Translations under genes and position numbers: made by a program
Part shown: piece after piece, positions 46,736 through 58,588 of the stretch
Layout of the letters: every line of letters begins with the position of its first letter
Position numbering within the stretch: position 1 is the stretch's first letter
Notes under the pieces: generated by a model
The model's input: the letters and a program-made list of their open reading frames with translations, nothing else
Databases searched by the model: none
Told to the model about the DNA's origin: nothing
Assembly (NCBI GenBank): GCA_012064415.1
Contig: SSNU01000128.1
Span: 62,001 to 126,000 of the forward strand
DNA: 64,000 nucleotides
DNA from: Gyrodactylus bullatarudis
Lineage: Eukaryota; Platyhelminthes; Monogenea; Gyrodactylidea; Gyrodactylidae
Reading direction: 5' to 3'

Positions 46736-48388
46736 TAAAATGTCCCTGTATCTGACACAATCTTCATTTCAGAGAACATAGTGACCACACTCAAATTTCT
46801 GTCTATGAAAGGTATAGAATATTCATCATACAACTGTCCAGAAGTTTTGTTTGTAGAATAGATTATTCAAAAATAGGCCTTCTTCAATCTAAAAGCCAAA
46901 AGAAACAAGTACTTGTATTTGACTAATTGGAAATATCTCTCGATAAAAGTTTGTATTAATTTAAAAAGTATAATTTGATATATTTGATACATTTGCACGT
47001 ATCCATCAGTTAACGTGAGTATACATTTACTAAAATAGAATCATTTTTAACTCAAGTTTTCTATCCATCTTCTCTTGTGTATGTGTACGGTGCAAAAATT
47101 AAATGGAACTTGACAAACATCTCTCCTAAGCTACAGCTATTGCCATGTAAAGATGAGAAATTTATTTCCATCAATCTAACCTGAAGTAATCAATAAATAT
47201 TAAAACACATATTACTCAGGGATATCAGCTATGTTTGCTGTGATCTTGAAAAAAATATTCAAATTAGGAAACAAATGAAGAAGGAATCCTCGTATTCTAT
47301 ATTCTTTTTCATTATAATCTGAATTGAGCAAATCTCTTCAAATGTTTACTGATGGGCTGCTCAAAGATTTTAAATGTTGGAATTTAGCATAGATTGAGAA
47401 TTAGAAAAATGGCTGTATTTCCATCAAAAATCATTTTTACATTCTCTTTTAGAGGGATTATCAGAGGCTGGATTTCAGAGAGTATCTCATCGATATCAGG
47501 TTCTTGATCGAAAGCCTTCATTTATTGTAGCATTCATAAATTTTCATATCAACTTGCTATTTCTATCACAGATCATTTCAGCAAGTCATTATTGTTCGTC
47601 TAAGCTTCGGAAAATACTTTGTCTACCACTTATTAGATAGAAAACCTATTAATCTCCTGGAATACGCAATAATCTCAGGTCTATCATCCGTCAAACTATT
47701 GCTAATTCAAAGAAAGTTGAATTTTTCTAAAAAATTAAATCTTGTTTTAAACGATGTTTTGAAAACCCATTTCCCAAAGTCACAGATAGAAAGTAAGATA
47801 AAATTTATCTCACCAAAAAAATTGCGTTAAAACTAGTGGATAAAAACTTTGAGCTCAAAAATTGAAAATGTGGTTCATTCTCAAAAGAAGTTTGCTAAAC
47901 CTGTCGATAAAAATGCAAAATTACATCCTTTCCAAATTGGAAATATCAAAATAATAATAAATTTGAATTTATCTCTGAAGGGACTTTAATTATCTATCTC
48001 TAATGGAAAGTTAGAATATAATTTTTGAAAAACAATTTTAAATTATTAATTTTTATTCTGATAGAATTCTGTATAAATTTTCCATTTAATAATTTATTCG
48101 TTGATAGAAATAAATACGTTGTAGATAAGTGTACTTGATGGGATTTTTACTGAATTTATTATTAACTCAATACGGAATTAAATGAATTTTGAGTAGATAG
48201 ATATTATTTCATTCAAACATACAGCCTCGATTTTTTTTAGTGTACCCTTCAGCCAATCGAGAGAATCGTGAGATTTTTCAGTAAAACCATAAAAGAAGGT
48301 TTCTTACGACCTTTACAGAATAAAAAAATTTACTGGAAATGTTCACAAGATTTATAGTTAGAAGAAAAGTATCGAACTTGAATCTTAC
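46736..48388. other. Region without recognised features
   Basis: AT-rich sequence after the LINE relic. No exon with convincing borders, repeat arm or RNA motif was found. Confidence 0.35.
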
Positions 48389-48987
48389 AATCCTTTTTTA
48401 TTTGAAGATATCAAGATCTCTGAATAATCAACTGATGAAAATTTAGGTTCATCCCTGAACTTTGATTGGTAAGCGAAATAAAGCGTTGTTCCATCATTTA
48501 GAAACTCAAGATTGTCTTCATTTGCGTAATGAATACTAAGATTGAAAAACTCAAAATTCTCAAAGTCTCTAATCTTTTCACCAATGAACACAAATACGAA
48601 ATAGAAATTCGATAGTTTTAAATTTGTTTAAATAATAAAATTCATGAGCTAATTTTGAAGATGAATCACGGGTGAAAAAATCGTACTTTCGATTAGATGT
48701 ATTTCCTTCAAAACCGGACGCCGCGTTTAAAAATTAGTAAAGTAATCAATAATTATATCGCTGTAGTACAATGCTGTACTCTAGTTAAAGCGAGCCATTA
48801 GTTTAATAAAGAAACATCAAAATGTATACTTCGTGAGTATAAATTATTCTGTTTAATTAAACAACGTATCCAAATGAAGGTATAGAATCTTGGCTTAACG
48901 CTCGCCTAATTATGGACGTAGGGAGACGTATCGAATTTCGTGAAAGGCATTGATCTAATAACTTTTGCTGTTTTGCATTCATTTTCT
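48389..48987 (-). CDS. Two candidate exons, possibly 5' part of the gene ending at 33411
   Basis: Candidate exons are 48866-48987 and 48389-48573 on the minus strand. The first reads ..DQCLSRNSIRLPTSIIRRALS.. after an acceptor (GAATGATAG). The second reads ..FFNLSIHYANEDNLEFLNDG.. and ends at a GTAAGA donor. Their phases agree with each other (phase 0 between them). The composition is protein-like and the strand matches the downstream gene. The donor of the first exon (GTTGTT) and the acceptor of the second (GGTGAAAAG) are weak, so this is tentative. No function can be suggested. Confidence 0.35.
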
Positions 48988-49300
48988 CTATCATTCGAAT
49001 AGTAATAATGAATATTGATAACTTCTTCATGGTTAGAAAATGACTCTTTTTCAATTATATTTCACCCAAGAGAATATGGAAATTTAAATTCTTGCCCCAT
49101 ACTTTTTTGATATCGAGGAAAATAAATCAATTTCTCAAAATATTATGATTGTGATGAACAATAGAGCAAATACACTTCATTAAAAATATACAAAATTTTC
49201 CTATAATTCACAAGAAGATTCATTTATGATCTTATCTTGAAAATGTTTGTTAGTTTCAAGCTTCCTACGAATAGGGGATATTTGATAACTGGACACACAG

Positions 49301-49620
49301 CTAATTAAGTTAATATGAATATGGGGATTTAGGATTTTTACAAAATTCTCAATATTTGAGATTTGATCAAGAATTTTTGGAATCTAGACAATGAAGCCCA
49401 TAATAACCAAATGAAATAAAAAAATTGTGAAAACCTTTATGAACCTCGATTTAGTGCTGAATTCCCTTTTTTTGCTGATTTCAAAGTGAGAGAATGATCC
49501 AAAGTTAATTCTTAGGATCCCAATAAGACAAGGTAACTTGTATCACAATAAAATTTTTAATTAATTCGGAATCATGAAATCAAAATTCGATTTTCACAAG
49601 ATGATGAGATAATTCTCAAA
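49301..49620. repeat. Foldback/MITE family 1, left half
   Basis: Starts CTAATTAAGTTAATATGAAT and carries the TTTTTGGAATCTAGAC and GTGAGAGAATGATC blocks of the family. The right TIR is not seen. Confidence 0.5.
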
Positions 49621-50309
49621 ATCTGATTCAATTTCCAACAAAAAAATTTTGTAAAATATTAGATTTTCTGTATTTTTCTCAGACATTAATTTAATCCAGA
49701 AATTTTGAGGACTTTTGAACTCATAATCTTGAAAAGATTTTAGGGGATAAAAGCGGTTCTCAATTGACCCCCCCCACACCACTTAAAGAACGGCTCAAAA
49801 TAGCAATGGATTTTATCTACAGTCTTTCTGGGTGATTTTTACTGTCTCACTTTCTGACAGACTAAATGAGACTTTGTTATTGAATAGAAGATTGCTACAA
49901 AAGAAGATTTGTATAATTTAATTTATAGAATTAGTTTTTGTCCCCTTGGATAATGATTTACTGATTTGTTCCCGAAATTAGAGGCATTCAATAATAATAC
50001 AACAGACAATCACATAGAAATTTTTAATAAAGCTAAGTATAAATTTACAAGAATTCTTGGTGAGCGCTTCTTTATTGCTGCATATAGCATGTTCTTTCAT
50101 GAATAAAATACGGTAAATTATTCAAGAATTAGTCCACAGCAAACTATAAGCATTTTTACTGAAAGAGGTTTGCATGAAAATTTAAAAAGTTTCCGAATTT
50201 CTAATTAAAAAAATACTTGTGCACGAAAAGCAAAATCGTTTTAAAGTAATTTCTATGCACAATAAATGGTACAAGTTTTGAGTTATTTTATAAACAATTA
50301 AATCATCTC

Positions 50310-51692
50310 TCTGCCTCTTCCAATCAGCTCCGTGAGAGATTCGATACGGTCCTCAATGACGCTAGGGTCCAATACAAGCAGCAAAAAATCGACTTCCCAT
50401 ATTTCACAGCAGATCATTATCATGCATTGACCTCAATCCGAAAAAACCCCGACGTACTTATATCAGATCTGGACAAAGGCTCAGGTATTGCTGTAATAAA
50501 CCCGGACAAATATTACCGTAAGGGTTGACTCTTGATCAGTGATGCCCGGATGTTCAGACAACTCGATATAATTGAATCAGAAAAGAGAGCAAATAAATTC
50601 CTAGCATCAGTGCACAGAAAAATTGACACCTTAATTGAGAAGAAGGCCATCTCCTCAGAGACAGCTAGAAGTATACGTCCAAATGGCCCCGGTATATGTA
50701 GCCTCTTACCAAAAATTCACAAAGGTACCGAGGACTTGAAATTTCGACCAATTCTCGATATGACGCCTAGCCCACAACATGGATTAGTACAATGGTTGGC
50801 TGAAGTTTTAAAACCACTCAGAGATCATCTATGTCCGCACTCTGTTGTTAATGTATATGATTTTATTAACAGACTAAGAATCAAAAACTCGTTTACTGGC
50901 CAGATGGTTTCCTTTGACGTCTCATCCCTCTTCACCAATGTGCCCCTGAATGAAACAGTCAACTTCATACGAAAGGTGCTTACAGACCAGCCTGAATTGA
51001 TCAAATATGAGGATTCAACGACCATCCCAATGACGGTCGAGGGTGTCTTCTCACTTATCTTTATGACAGTTCAAAATGTCAATTTCAAATCTGATGGCTC
51101 CTACTTAAGACAAAAAGATGGAGTTGCAATGGGTACTCCCCTTGGTCCACTCCTAGCTGACGTATTTTTAGACTCTTTAGAATCCTCCAAGATGGCCAAC
51201 ATCATCAAAGGTGCAAACTTGTATCTACGTTATATGGACGACACTTTCCTCCTGTTGAAAGATGACCAGGATCCAGATGAGATCTTCGCTGAACTTAACA
51301 AAATCCATCACCGATTAAAGTTCACAATGGAAAGAGAAACCAATAATTCCCCAAGTTTCCTCGAAGCTTCCATCGAGAGACGCCCAAGTACAGAAGACTT
51401 CATCTCTAGAATACACAGAAAGCCCGGTATACATATGCAATACATGCCATTTACTAGTTTCAATCCAATCGAAACAAAAAGAAGTGTAGTGAGAAGTGGA
51501 TTTCTGAAAATACAGCGAATAGTCTCCACACACCTTCAGGAAGAGGAGCGGAAAAAGGTTATCAGCAGATTTGAACAATGTGGCTACCCGAAAGGATTTA
51601 TTCGAAAACACGCCAGGGTGAAAGAGAAGGACAAAACAATTGACGAAACCCATACTAAACACCTTTTACTCAAACTCCCATTCAAAGGATGA
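50310..51692 (+). pseudogene. PLE-2 reverse transcriptase
   Basis: From about 50310 the frame reads through N-terminal PLE RT sequence (LRERFDTVLNDAR, SDLDKGSGIAV). It meets a TGA at 50526-50528 and is then open for 386 codons (50532-51692). Motifs: LLPKIHKG, RPILDMTPSPQHGLVQWL, VSFDVSSLFTNVPL, DGVAMGTPLGPLLAD and the catalytic RYMDD. Apart from the single stop the RT looks complete. It breaks off after LKLPFKG, the same linker point where PLE-1 continues, because of the insert that follows. Confidence 0.85.
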
Positions 51693-52305
51693 TTTATGAA
51701 TTACTTATTAGATTTACCTATAATTTTACATAACAACATTCATATAAATTTCATTATCTCAACCATCTAACTCTATTATAATAACCATTCCAATATAGAC
51801 ATATTTTCCAAAAAAAAGGAAAAAAAAAATTTTTATACTTACATCCATGACTCATTGTAATCCAGATTACTAATTTCTATATTATAATATTGTACATATT
51901 ACCCATTCTATCAATACAGATTTATTTTCTAACAAAAAAAAGGAGATGTCCCCAATTCCGTATTGAGAAACAAGTTGACAACAGAAATTTTCCCTGGACA
52001 CAATCTCTGGCCTCTCCTCAATTACGGACAAATCTTTCGCCTTTTACTAAAGATTTCCGTGGGGAGGAGCAACTCAATGAGTGTAAACTCGATTTTTTGA
52101 GGCCCCTCATGGGGCTTTTAATTGCCCGGTGTGGCGTAGTGGTATCTCTCTCACCTCTCATTCGGACCCCTTTACTCTCGGTCCCAGGTTCAGACCCTCC
52201 CACACCGGGCAAATTAAACACTCTTTCTCTGTTCTCTTATTTGTACAACCATTAATCTTTATAATTCTGTAAATAAAAATGTTCGATTTCAAAAATAAAA
52301 AACAC
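51693..52305. mobile_element. Insert between RT and endonuclease of PLE-2
   Basis: About 610 bp interrupt the linker that is continuous in PLE-1. It begins with AT-rich sequence and A runs, then a hairpin (AAATCTTT ... AAAGATTT), a second strong hairpin GCCCCTCATGGGGC followed by TTTT, and a tRNA-like hairpin (52124-52210). A SINE or composite retroposon is likely. A retained intron, known in some PLEs, is less likely because no GT/AG borders restore the frame. Confidence 0.5.
52124..52210 (+). repeat. tRNA-like sequence with A and B boxes
   Basis: GCCCGGTGTGG at the 5' side pairs perfectly with CCACACCGGGC at the 3' side (11 bp). In between, TGGCGTAGTGG matches the pol III A box and GGTTCAGACCC resembles the B box, at tRNA-like spacing. 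The T arm does not fold properly and is displaced by two bases, so it is not a normal tRNA. A tRNA-derived SINE head is the best reading. Confidence 0.55.
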
Positions 52306-53189
52306 AAGGTACGGTTCCTGTCGAAGACAACAAAGTTGCTCAACGACCGCAACAAAGATCCGGTCAATTGGCTCAATAGGAAAGGTGTCATCTGCGAATT
52401 CAAATGCTCCTGCAGCCAATCATAGATCGGCATGACTGTAAGACCCATTTTAGCTAGGATCAAAGAGCATCTCAATCCCAGCAATGACGGTTCTTCTATA
52501 CAGGAACATTTACGTACGACTAACCACCCAGCGGGAATCGAGAACTTCAGAATCAGATACGCCGCAGATCCAAAGCTCAGTAAGCACCAAATTCAAAAAG
52601 TCTTGGAGATAGCTGATGCGAAGCTAGTGAATGATGAGTTACCCTCGCTATGTGCACAGAAAATATTGGGCAGGAACTTGGGTTTCACTGGTGTCAACTT
52701 CCACAAAGCATCCAAGATTATTAAGAAAATTACAAAGATGACCGGAGGATCCCATGTGAGTCTTCCATCTCCAACTCAGAACTTAGACCCAAATCCGGAA
52801 ATTTTACCCTCCTCCTCAACATCAGTTGATAAAAACAATCCGAGAGTGGTCCAATGTTCACCTCTACACAAATAAATGGATCAAACGATGATCCAGCAAG
52901 TATATTGGCGAAAACTCAAACCTCAACATCAGTTGATATTAACACCTCCTCTAGTTGCAAATCATCGAATGAATCCAACTCACAACACCCTAGTAACCAA
53001 ATTGCTGCTGTACCCCACGATGATCGAAAGAGGTATTTTTCTCAACCAGAAGTACAAGCCCCTACTCCATCACGAAAAAGAAATCTGTCGACATCACCTA
53101 TGCAACTAAAAAGAAAGGGGAAACAGAGAAGAGGATTACCAACTAATAATCAGACAATAGATGTATTTCTCACAGCCCCAAGAGTATGA
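52306..53189 (+). pseudogene. PLE-2 GIY-YIG endonuclease with a stop at the YIG tyrosine
   Basis: The frame from 52306 reads VRFLSKTTKLLNDRNKD, GVICEFKCSCSQS and then a TAG (52423-52425) exactly where the Tyr of the YIG motif stands in PLE-1 and PLE-3, followed by IGMT. After it the frame is open (52432-52875) with ARIKEHLNPS and a conserved C-terminal part. A frame change near 52.87 kb leads into 52854-53189, a Ser/Pro-rich tail with basic clusters (SRKRN, KRKGKQRR) and the IDVFLTAPRV end. The nuclease is therefore lost in this copy. Confidence 0.8.
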
Positions 53190-53289
53190 GCACATTCAAC
53201 CCCCATTGGTCAATCTTGGATGAATAATTGCTATTGGTCAGATTTTATAATGTTCTTAAACTTGCATGTATATAAATGTATCTAAAGTC

Positions 53290-53340
53290 GGTGTTGGTCT
53301 GAAGAGAACCGACGAAAATAAAGCTTTATTCACCAATAAT
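53290..53340 (+). ncRNA. Hammerhead-ribozyme-like motif HHR-3 (PLE-2 tail)
   Basis: Plus strand: UUGGU, CUGAAGA, GAACCGAC, GAAA, hairpin AAUAA-AGCU-UUAUU, cleavage nucleotide C, ACCAA. Helix I has five perfect pairs and the core is complete. It lies about 100 bp after the PLE-2 coding end. Confidence 0.75.
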
Positions 53341-53400
53341 CCTTCGTTCGTTCTTAACACTAGCATGACTTCGAGTCAGCAAGCTTAAAATGTCACAACA

Positions 53401-54739
53401 TTATAAAATTTAATCTTATCATTCATTTTTAAAGGTTTGAAAATCTATTAGTAGTAATACAGTGTCTAGTGGTACTGATCAGATCAGAAAAATGGCATGC
53501 AGTAAACAATTTGACTGACTTTTTATTAGAATTGGCTGCATTTTTGATTTGTTGTTCAATTTTTTCTCAAATTCTGTTATGGCGGTCAGTGGCTTTCAAA
53601 GTTTAATGCGAGATTCATACCAACTCAACACCCTCCCCAATATAATATACCATTCTGAGCAGAATTAAATTCTCTATCGATTGATCTGAGAATCTCAACT
53701 TTTTGAAAATTTTAGACAAAAATTTATACCATGACCCTAATAGACCTACTTCAAAGTACAATGAATTTTTTTTTATTTATCGAAAAACTGTGAATTTACA
53801 CAAATGTACACAAATGAATGGAGGAGTAGTTTTACACTCCCCAAATACGGTTCTCACCTGTATTTGAAGCCACTCTGAGTGATTCTATCTTTCTTATTTC
53901 AAGCTCAAATTTTCAACAAATTTGAATATGTCATCTATGTCTAGCTCTCTATTACTAGAATGATTTTCTAAGTCATATCTCTTAAAATAACAGATTTCAC
54001 TATTTTGGATCCAAACTCATTCAATTTAACACCATTCGATGCAAAATAAAAAAGTTGAGTCAACGGTGTAATTTCCATTCCAAAATATTGCCTTAGAGCA
54101 GTTGTAATCAAACTTGAAATCAGTCTTGGATTTTTTCAATTCATTTCAATTTTTTTGGAAAATCAACACGAAAAGTCGTTTTCACAATTGAGAGACCCCT
54201 CTATATACCAAAGCAAACAACTACGTCATACTCTTTCTCACTGAGTCATCGTATAGCGGACCCCCTTTTTCCTATTTCTGTTAAAAATCATAGATTTCTA
54301 ATCTAACATTAATCAGCTTTAGATATGTGAAATTATCGACCAATTTACTAAAAAATATGCTTATTATGAAATTCCTTGATATAGGATGAATTGGAACATT
54401 TTCAGCCCACATATTCCTTACAAAAAGAGATTCTGAATATTAATCAATATTGTGTGTAAGCAAAAACATGAAATTTTCAATAAATAAAATAACGAATTTT
54501 TTTCCTATTTAATCCGAAAGCCTGACGATATGTATATGATAAAATTGTATTTCTAGATGCATAAGGAATTTTATTAAGAGAAACTAACCCCTCAATTGCA
54601 TCTGGAGCAATTTCAAATTATTTTAACAGAGCTATTTGTTATATTCTCAACATCTGTGGTTTGTCTCAATATTGGTATTTACTTTGATTTTGCGTTTGAT
54701 CAGTTCATTCTGATTTTCAACATTGAATAACAAAAAATT
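53401..54739. other. Region without recognised genes
   Basis: AT-rich sequence. A short family 1-like end (AAAAATCATAGATTTC) is seen near 54290-54340. No exon is supported. Confidence 0.35.
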
Positions 54740-55235
54740 TCTGAAAAATATGGTAATTTTTCAAATTTAGATTGGGCGCCAAAATCCCATCTAATCGAGA
54801 TTTGAGTTGATAATTTTTATTGATTTTTTAGTAGGAGTGAGGTCAAAAAAAGTATTTCAGGAGCATAATTAGACAGGAAGGCTGAATATCATTCCCACAG
54901 TTTTTAGGGGATTTTGAATTATTGAAATTTCATGAATTTTGAAGTGGTGAAAATTATCAAAAAATCGAAATTCAGCTCCTTAACGATAATATGCATTGGA
55001 TCAGATTTAGCATAGTTTATTTTCTTGTTTACTTAGGATCCTTAAGAACTTCTTTTGGCTAGACAACCAATTTAAAATCAATAAAAATTATCAGTTCAAG
55101 GTTCGAAAATCTAAATTTGAAGAGTGACCATGTTACATTTTTTTGTATTTATAAAAATATATTTTTCCTCTGAATCTTTAATATATTTTAATTTTCAATA
55201 AAAATCATAGATCCCCAACTTCAACTAGCTTTATA
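54740..55235. repeat. Foldback/MITE family 1 variant, right half
   Basis: Contains the GGGCGCCAAAATCCCAT core block and ends with AAAAATCATAGATCCCCAAC.. TTCAACTAGC, the inverted end of the family. The left TIR is missing or very decayed. Confidence 0.5.
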
Positions 55236-56857
55236 ATAAAATTTAGGCAATTTAAGAAAATTTCAGAAGAATTCGTAGCTTTCAAATTTATTCTACAATT
55301 TCAAGTTAGGTATAGAAAATGAGACCAGGGAACGAGTTTCATGAAATCTTTATTATTTATTGATTCAAAGTAATTTTTAGCAAATTAACTCATTAGTGCT
55401 AGAGCATAGAGTACAAATTCAGTACAAAAGCTTCGTAATTTTAAAGATTCGACGTAAATTCTTCATGAATACGACTGTAATTATTATTTAGCAGTATACT
55501 AAGAGAAGAAAAAATACAAGAGAATATCCAAGCAAAGAAAAACACAAGAAACTGTGAACTACCTTTTTTTATCAAGCCAGAAATTAATATTATAACTGCT
55601 ACTACTATTACTACTGATCAATTACATACATTTTATGCTTTATTGGTAAGGTAGTAGATTTATTCATTCAAGATTCATACACCCTCCATTGGCATTCAAT
55701 TCGATAAACTTTATCCCGATCTAAACAAGGGGGAAAGAAATAAAAAAAACTCTATGAAGCAATAAGGTAGAAAGAAGATGAATAGAGTGTATTTCGGTAT
55801 CTCTTTTTGGCATTTCATAAATACAGTAATTTTCCCTATCAAAATATCCGGAGAGAAAGACTTAACTTGTAATCTCTCTATGCAATAGGAATAACAAAGA
55901 TTCAATTGAAGCTAAAGTTAAATTAAAGAAAGTACAGACTGATAAATTACAGTACATAAAGTAGTGATATAGTTGGGATAAAAATATGAATTGGAGATGT
56001 GTTTATTTATGAAAGTCTCATGTTTACTTGAAATACTACTATATATATTCTTTCAGAATGTGGAGAATTTTCACTTCATGAATTCTGTCTTTCCAATTGA
56101 ACGAAATTGAATTAAATCAATGCAGAAAAGCAAAGAATTTCCTTTTTATAGCAAATTTAACTAGACCAAGATCATGAACCTCTTTTAAAGCAGCCCGTCA
56201 AACTTGATAAATCTAAATTTTTTATCGACTATGGCGCATTCCAATCATGTAATTAATTGATGAAATGCCTTGAAAAACACATCAAACCTTTTAAGGTCTG
56301 TTCTTCAAGGAGATCCACACTATTTGAAGTAGTCTACTCCATAAGTCTATCACTGAGAAACAGATCCAAGATTTTGGAATTTAGATTGAATTGAAATGCA
56401 TATGGAAACCAGAAAAAGTATCTCAGATTATAATCACTCTGTATTTTTTATTACTTCTTAATCTGAATACCTTTGAATAAGGCTCAATAACTTAGATTCA
56501 AGCGAAACATTAGCGGAAAGACCGTTAGGTTTATTTTTCAACTTAAAATGCAATTGTGAATGCTTTTCGAATATGAAAATAATTTCAAAATAAAACTATT
56601 ATGCGTGAAATTTTCCCCTCTTTTGAATGGTATCAATTTAATTTAGATATGTACTTGTTTGCCTCTTTTAAAATTCAACTTATGTGGTAAATGATTTTAC
56701 AAATTTCGCTTTTTACAGTTAGGAAAATTCTGATCCCAAATTTGAATTTCAATATCTCGAGATTCTCGATAAAAATTTCTTTTTCAATTTACCACTCGTG
56801 TATTCATTATAGAAAAATTTTCAGAGTTTACTTATTTTTATTTTAAGATTTCATTTA
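55236..56857. other. Region without recognised features
   Basis: AT-rich. The 64-codon minus-strand frame at 55711-55905 is hydrophobic, without recognisable domain or splice context. Nothing else is supported. Confidence 0.35.
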
Positions 56858-57152
56858 AGGTTCAGCGAAAAATTGGGCCTAGTACATCTATTGTGAGTAA
56901 CCAATCAGATTCATTTGAATTCTTAAAAGTGGGGGATCATGGTGTAAGGTCTATTCGAGCCTATTATTATTCAGTATAAAACTGCCTATATCCACATTAT
57001 ACTTAATCTATGGTTCGTTTAAGATTCAGTCTATTCAATGGAGAGCATTCATGTGATATGATTAAATCAAGATAAAAATTGAGAACTGGCCAATGAATCT
57101 GATTACGCACAATACTCATATTGAGTGGTAGGCCCAATTTTTCGCTGAACTT
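56858..57152. repeat. MITE family C, complete 295-bp copy
   Basis: The left end GGTTCAGCGAAAAATTGGGC is mirrored by the right end GCCCAATTTTTCGCTGAACT. A second inverted pair (CCAATCAGATTCATT / AATGAATCTGATTACG) lies just inside. No coding content. A truncated relative is at 10501-10680. It lies 290 bp downstream of the FERM gene stop. Confidence 0.8.
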
Positions 57153-57441
57153 GAAACGAATTGCTACCTTTTCAACTCTAGAAAGTTTTATGGGAAGATT
57201 CTATTCGATATCAAAAATTAAATAAAAATTTAAAAAAAGAAATGACTCGGCGTCTTACAGGACATGAATCATGGTTTTCTTTCTGTACACAAATTTAGAG
57301 GGAGAAGGCAGTAGTTGAAATCGGAACCCTCTACTCATTATCTAAATCTACATTGACAAAATTGCATGCCTAAAAAGAGAGGTTTTGTTACACTCAATTT
57401 TTAGAACAAGCACACTATTTTATTACAGTAACGTTACATTC

Positions 57442-58418
57442 TTAACTCACTTCTGAGTCATCCAAGTAACTAATGTACTCTAAATGCCATTTTTGTTGAA
57501 TTCTAACTTCGTTTGTAATTCGCAGGGCGAACTCGGCATTGAGACATCTCCAATTTTGAAAGATAATATTCTGGCTGTGGAAACCTTCATCATCATCGGA
57601 TTGTGCAGACCCGATGTCTATAAATTGAATCAATATTTCATTTTTTGCCGGCTCTATACATAAAATGTTGTTCCAGGACATTTTGAGTTTTGAAATCCAT
57701 TCCCGATTGAAAATTTCTATTCCACACGGCATTAATCCAAAAATATGATCTTCAGATTCACAATCGCAAACATGGAAAAATTGTCCTTTTAAACGATTGA
57801 ATCTATTCGCTAGTTTGATGTACTCGAGCATAGCCATTCCTCGACTGAGATTTGAGGAATTTTTGTATAAAGTTAAAATTTTATCTCTGATTTTTTCAAA
57901 ATTTCTAATATCATGATAATTAGTCTGCATCTCTGATAACAAAAACTGAATTCTGGAAAAATAAAGAGAACTTGAACTCACTCTTGACTATCGCCGTATT
58001 CAATAATAAGCTCAAAAAACAGCAAATGTATCAACTCAGATTGATCAAATAATAGATCCTTTTCTGAATGTACTGATAATTTTAGGCTCAAATAAATTTG
58101 ATTTAGAATTGAGCAATCATATACAAAAGTAAAATCTGAGAGTTGGAATCTTATTTTGAAATATAATTTGACATAATCTCTGTAAATAATTGGTTTGAGA
58201 TCAGATTCTGATCCAAGCCAAACTGATGAAAAATTCTTGTTTAGTGTCTGTAATCCGAAAAGTGATGGATTCTTAATACTGTACAGGCGTAAAAGAACTT
58301 TTAGAAAATGTTTCACTTTAATTAGCTGTAATTGAATTAGAAATCAATTTACTGTTCCACTACATCTTATAAGCTGACCATCGAGAAATTCTACGTACAA
58401 GAATTTTGGTTCATACAT
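57442..58418 (-). CDS. FERM-domain protein (FERM only, 306 aa)
   Basis: Exons on the minus strand: 58353-58418, 57982-58325 and 57442-57952, with introns of 27 and 29 nt, both GT/AG and in phase. The start ATG at 58418 is chosen because a stop lies in frame just upstream and the encoded VEFLDG fits the first strand of a FERM F1 lobe. F1 continues to PSLFGLQ (matching the yFGLq motif) and WLGSES. F2 follows (KLYFKIRF, then LIIEYGDSQE, matching the lQ-x-E-x-GDy motif). The PH-like F3 is DHIFGLMPCGIEIF.. W..ILCIEPAKNEILIQFI and the closing helix. FERM domains link membrane proteins and phosphoinositides to the cytoskeleton. Unlike ezrin, FRMD or PTPN relatives nothing follows the domain, so the protein is just a FERM module. 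It is divergent from UDP-glucose dehydrogenase, 170 bp away. The exact subfamily is unclear. Confidence 0.8.
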
Positions 58419-58588
58419 CCTTTCATTTTATTGTAACAAGTGTCTATCCATTGTTGATAATTATTAATTTTCAAATTTACTCATTGTGAAGAAATAAAAT
58501 TTTGATGGATTTAAACTTTAAATTTTAAAGTATAAGCATAAAAGCAATGTTTATGTGTTTTAAAAAATATTGGTGGTAATATAAAAAA
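58419..58588. promoter_or_regulatory. Putative shared promoter between two divergent genes
   Basis: The 170 bases between the FERM start (minus) and the UDP-glucose dehydrogenase start (plus) must hold both 5' regions. The sequence is AT-rich with TTTTAAAAAATAT and TATAAAAAAATG-like stretches, but no defined element can be assigned. Confidence 0.4.

Larger units (their letters stand above)
50300..53400 (+). mobile_element. PLE-2, Penelope-like element with internal insertion
   Basis: A plus-strand PLE: RT (to 51692), a 610-bp insert, then GIY-YIG endonuclease and tail (52306-53189), and a hammerhead-like motif (53290-53340). It is more complete than PLE-3 and closer to intact than PLE-1 in the RT, but it has a TGA in the RT N-terminus, a TAG in the nuclease and a frame change near 52.87 kb. 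No inverted arm is visible on the left. Confidence 0.85.

Noticed and set aside
50825..51662. Minus-strand frames at 50825-51025, 51308-51529 and 51315-51662
   Set aside because: Antisense shadows of the PLE-2 reverse transcriptase.
52124..52210. Functional tRNA gene
   Set aside because: The A box and acceptor-like stem fit, but the T arm does not pair and is displaced, so a tRNA-derived repeat is the better call.
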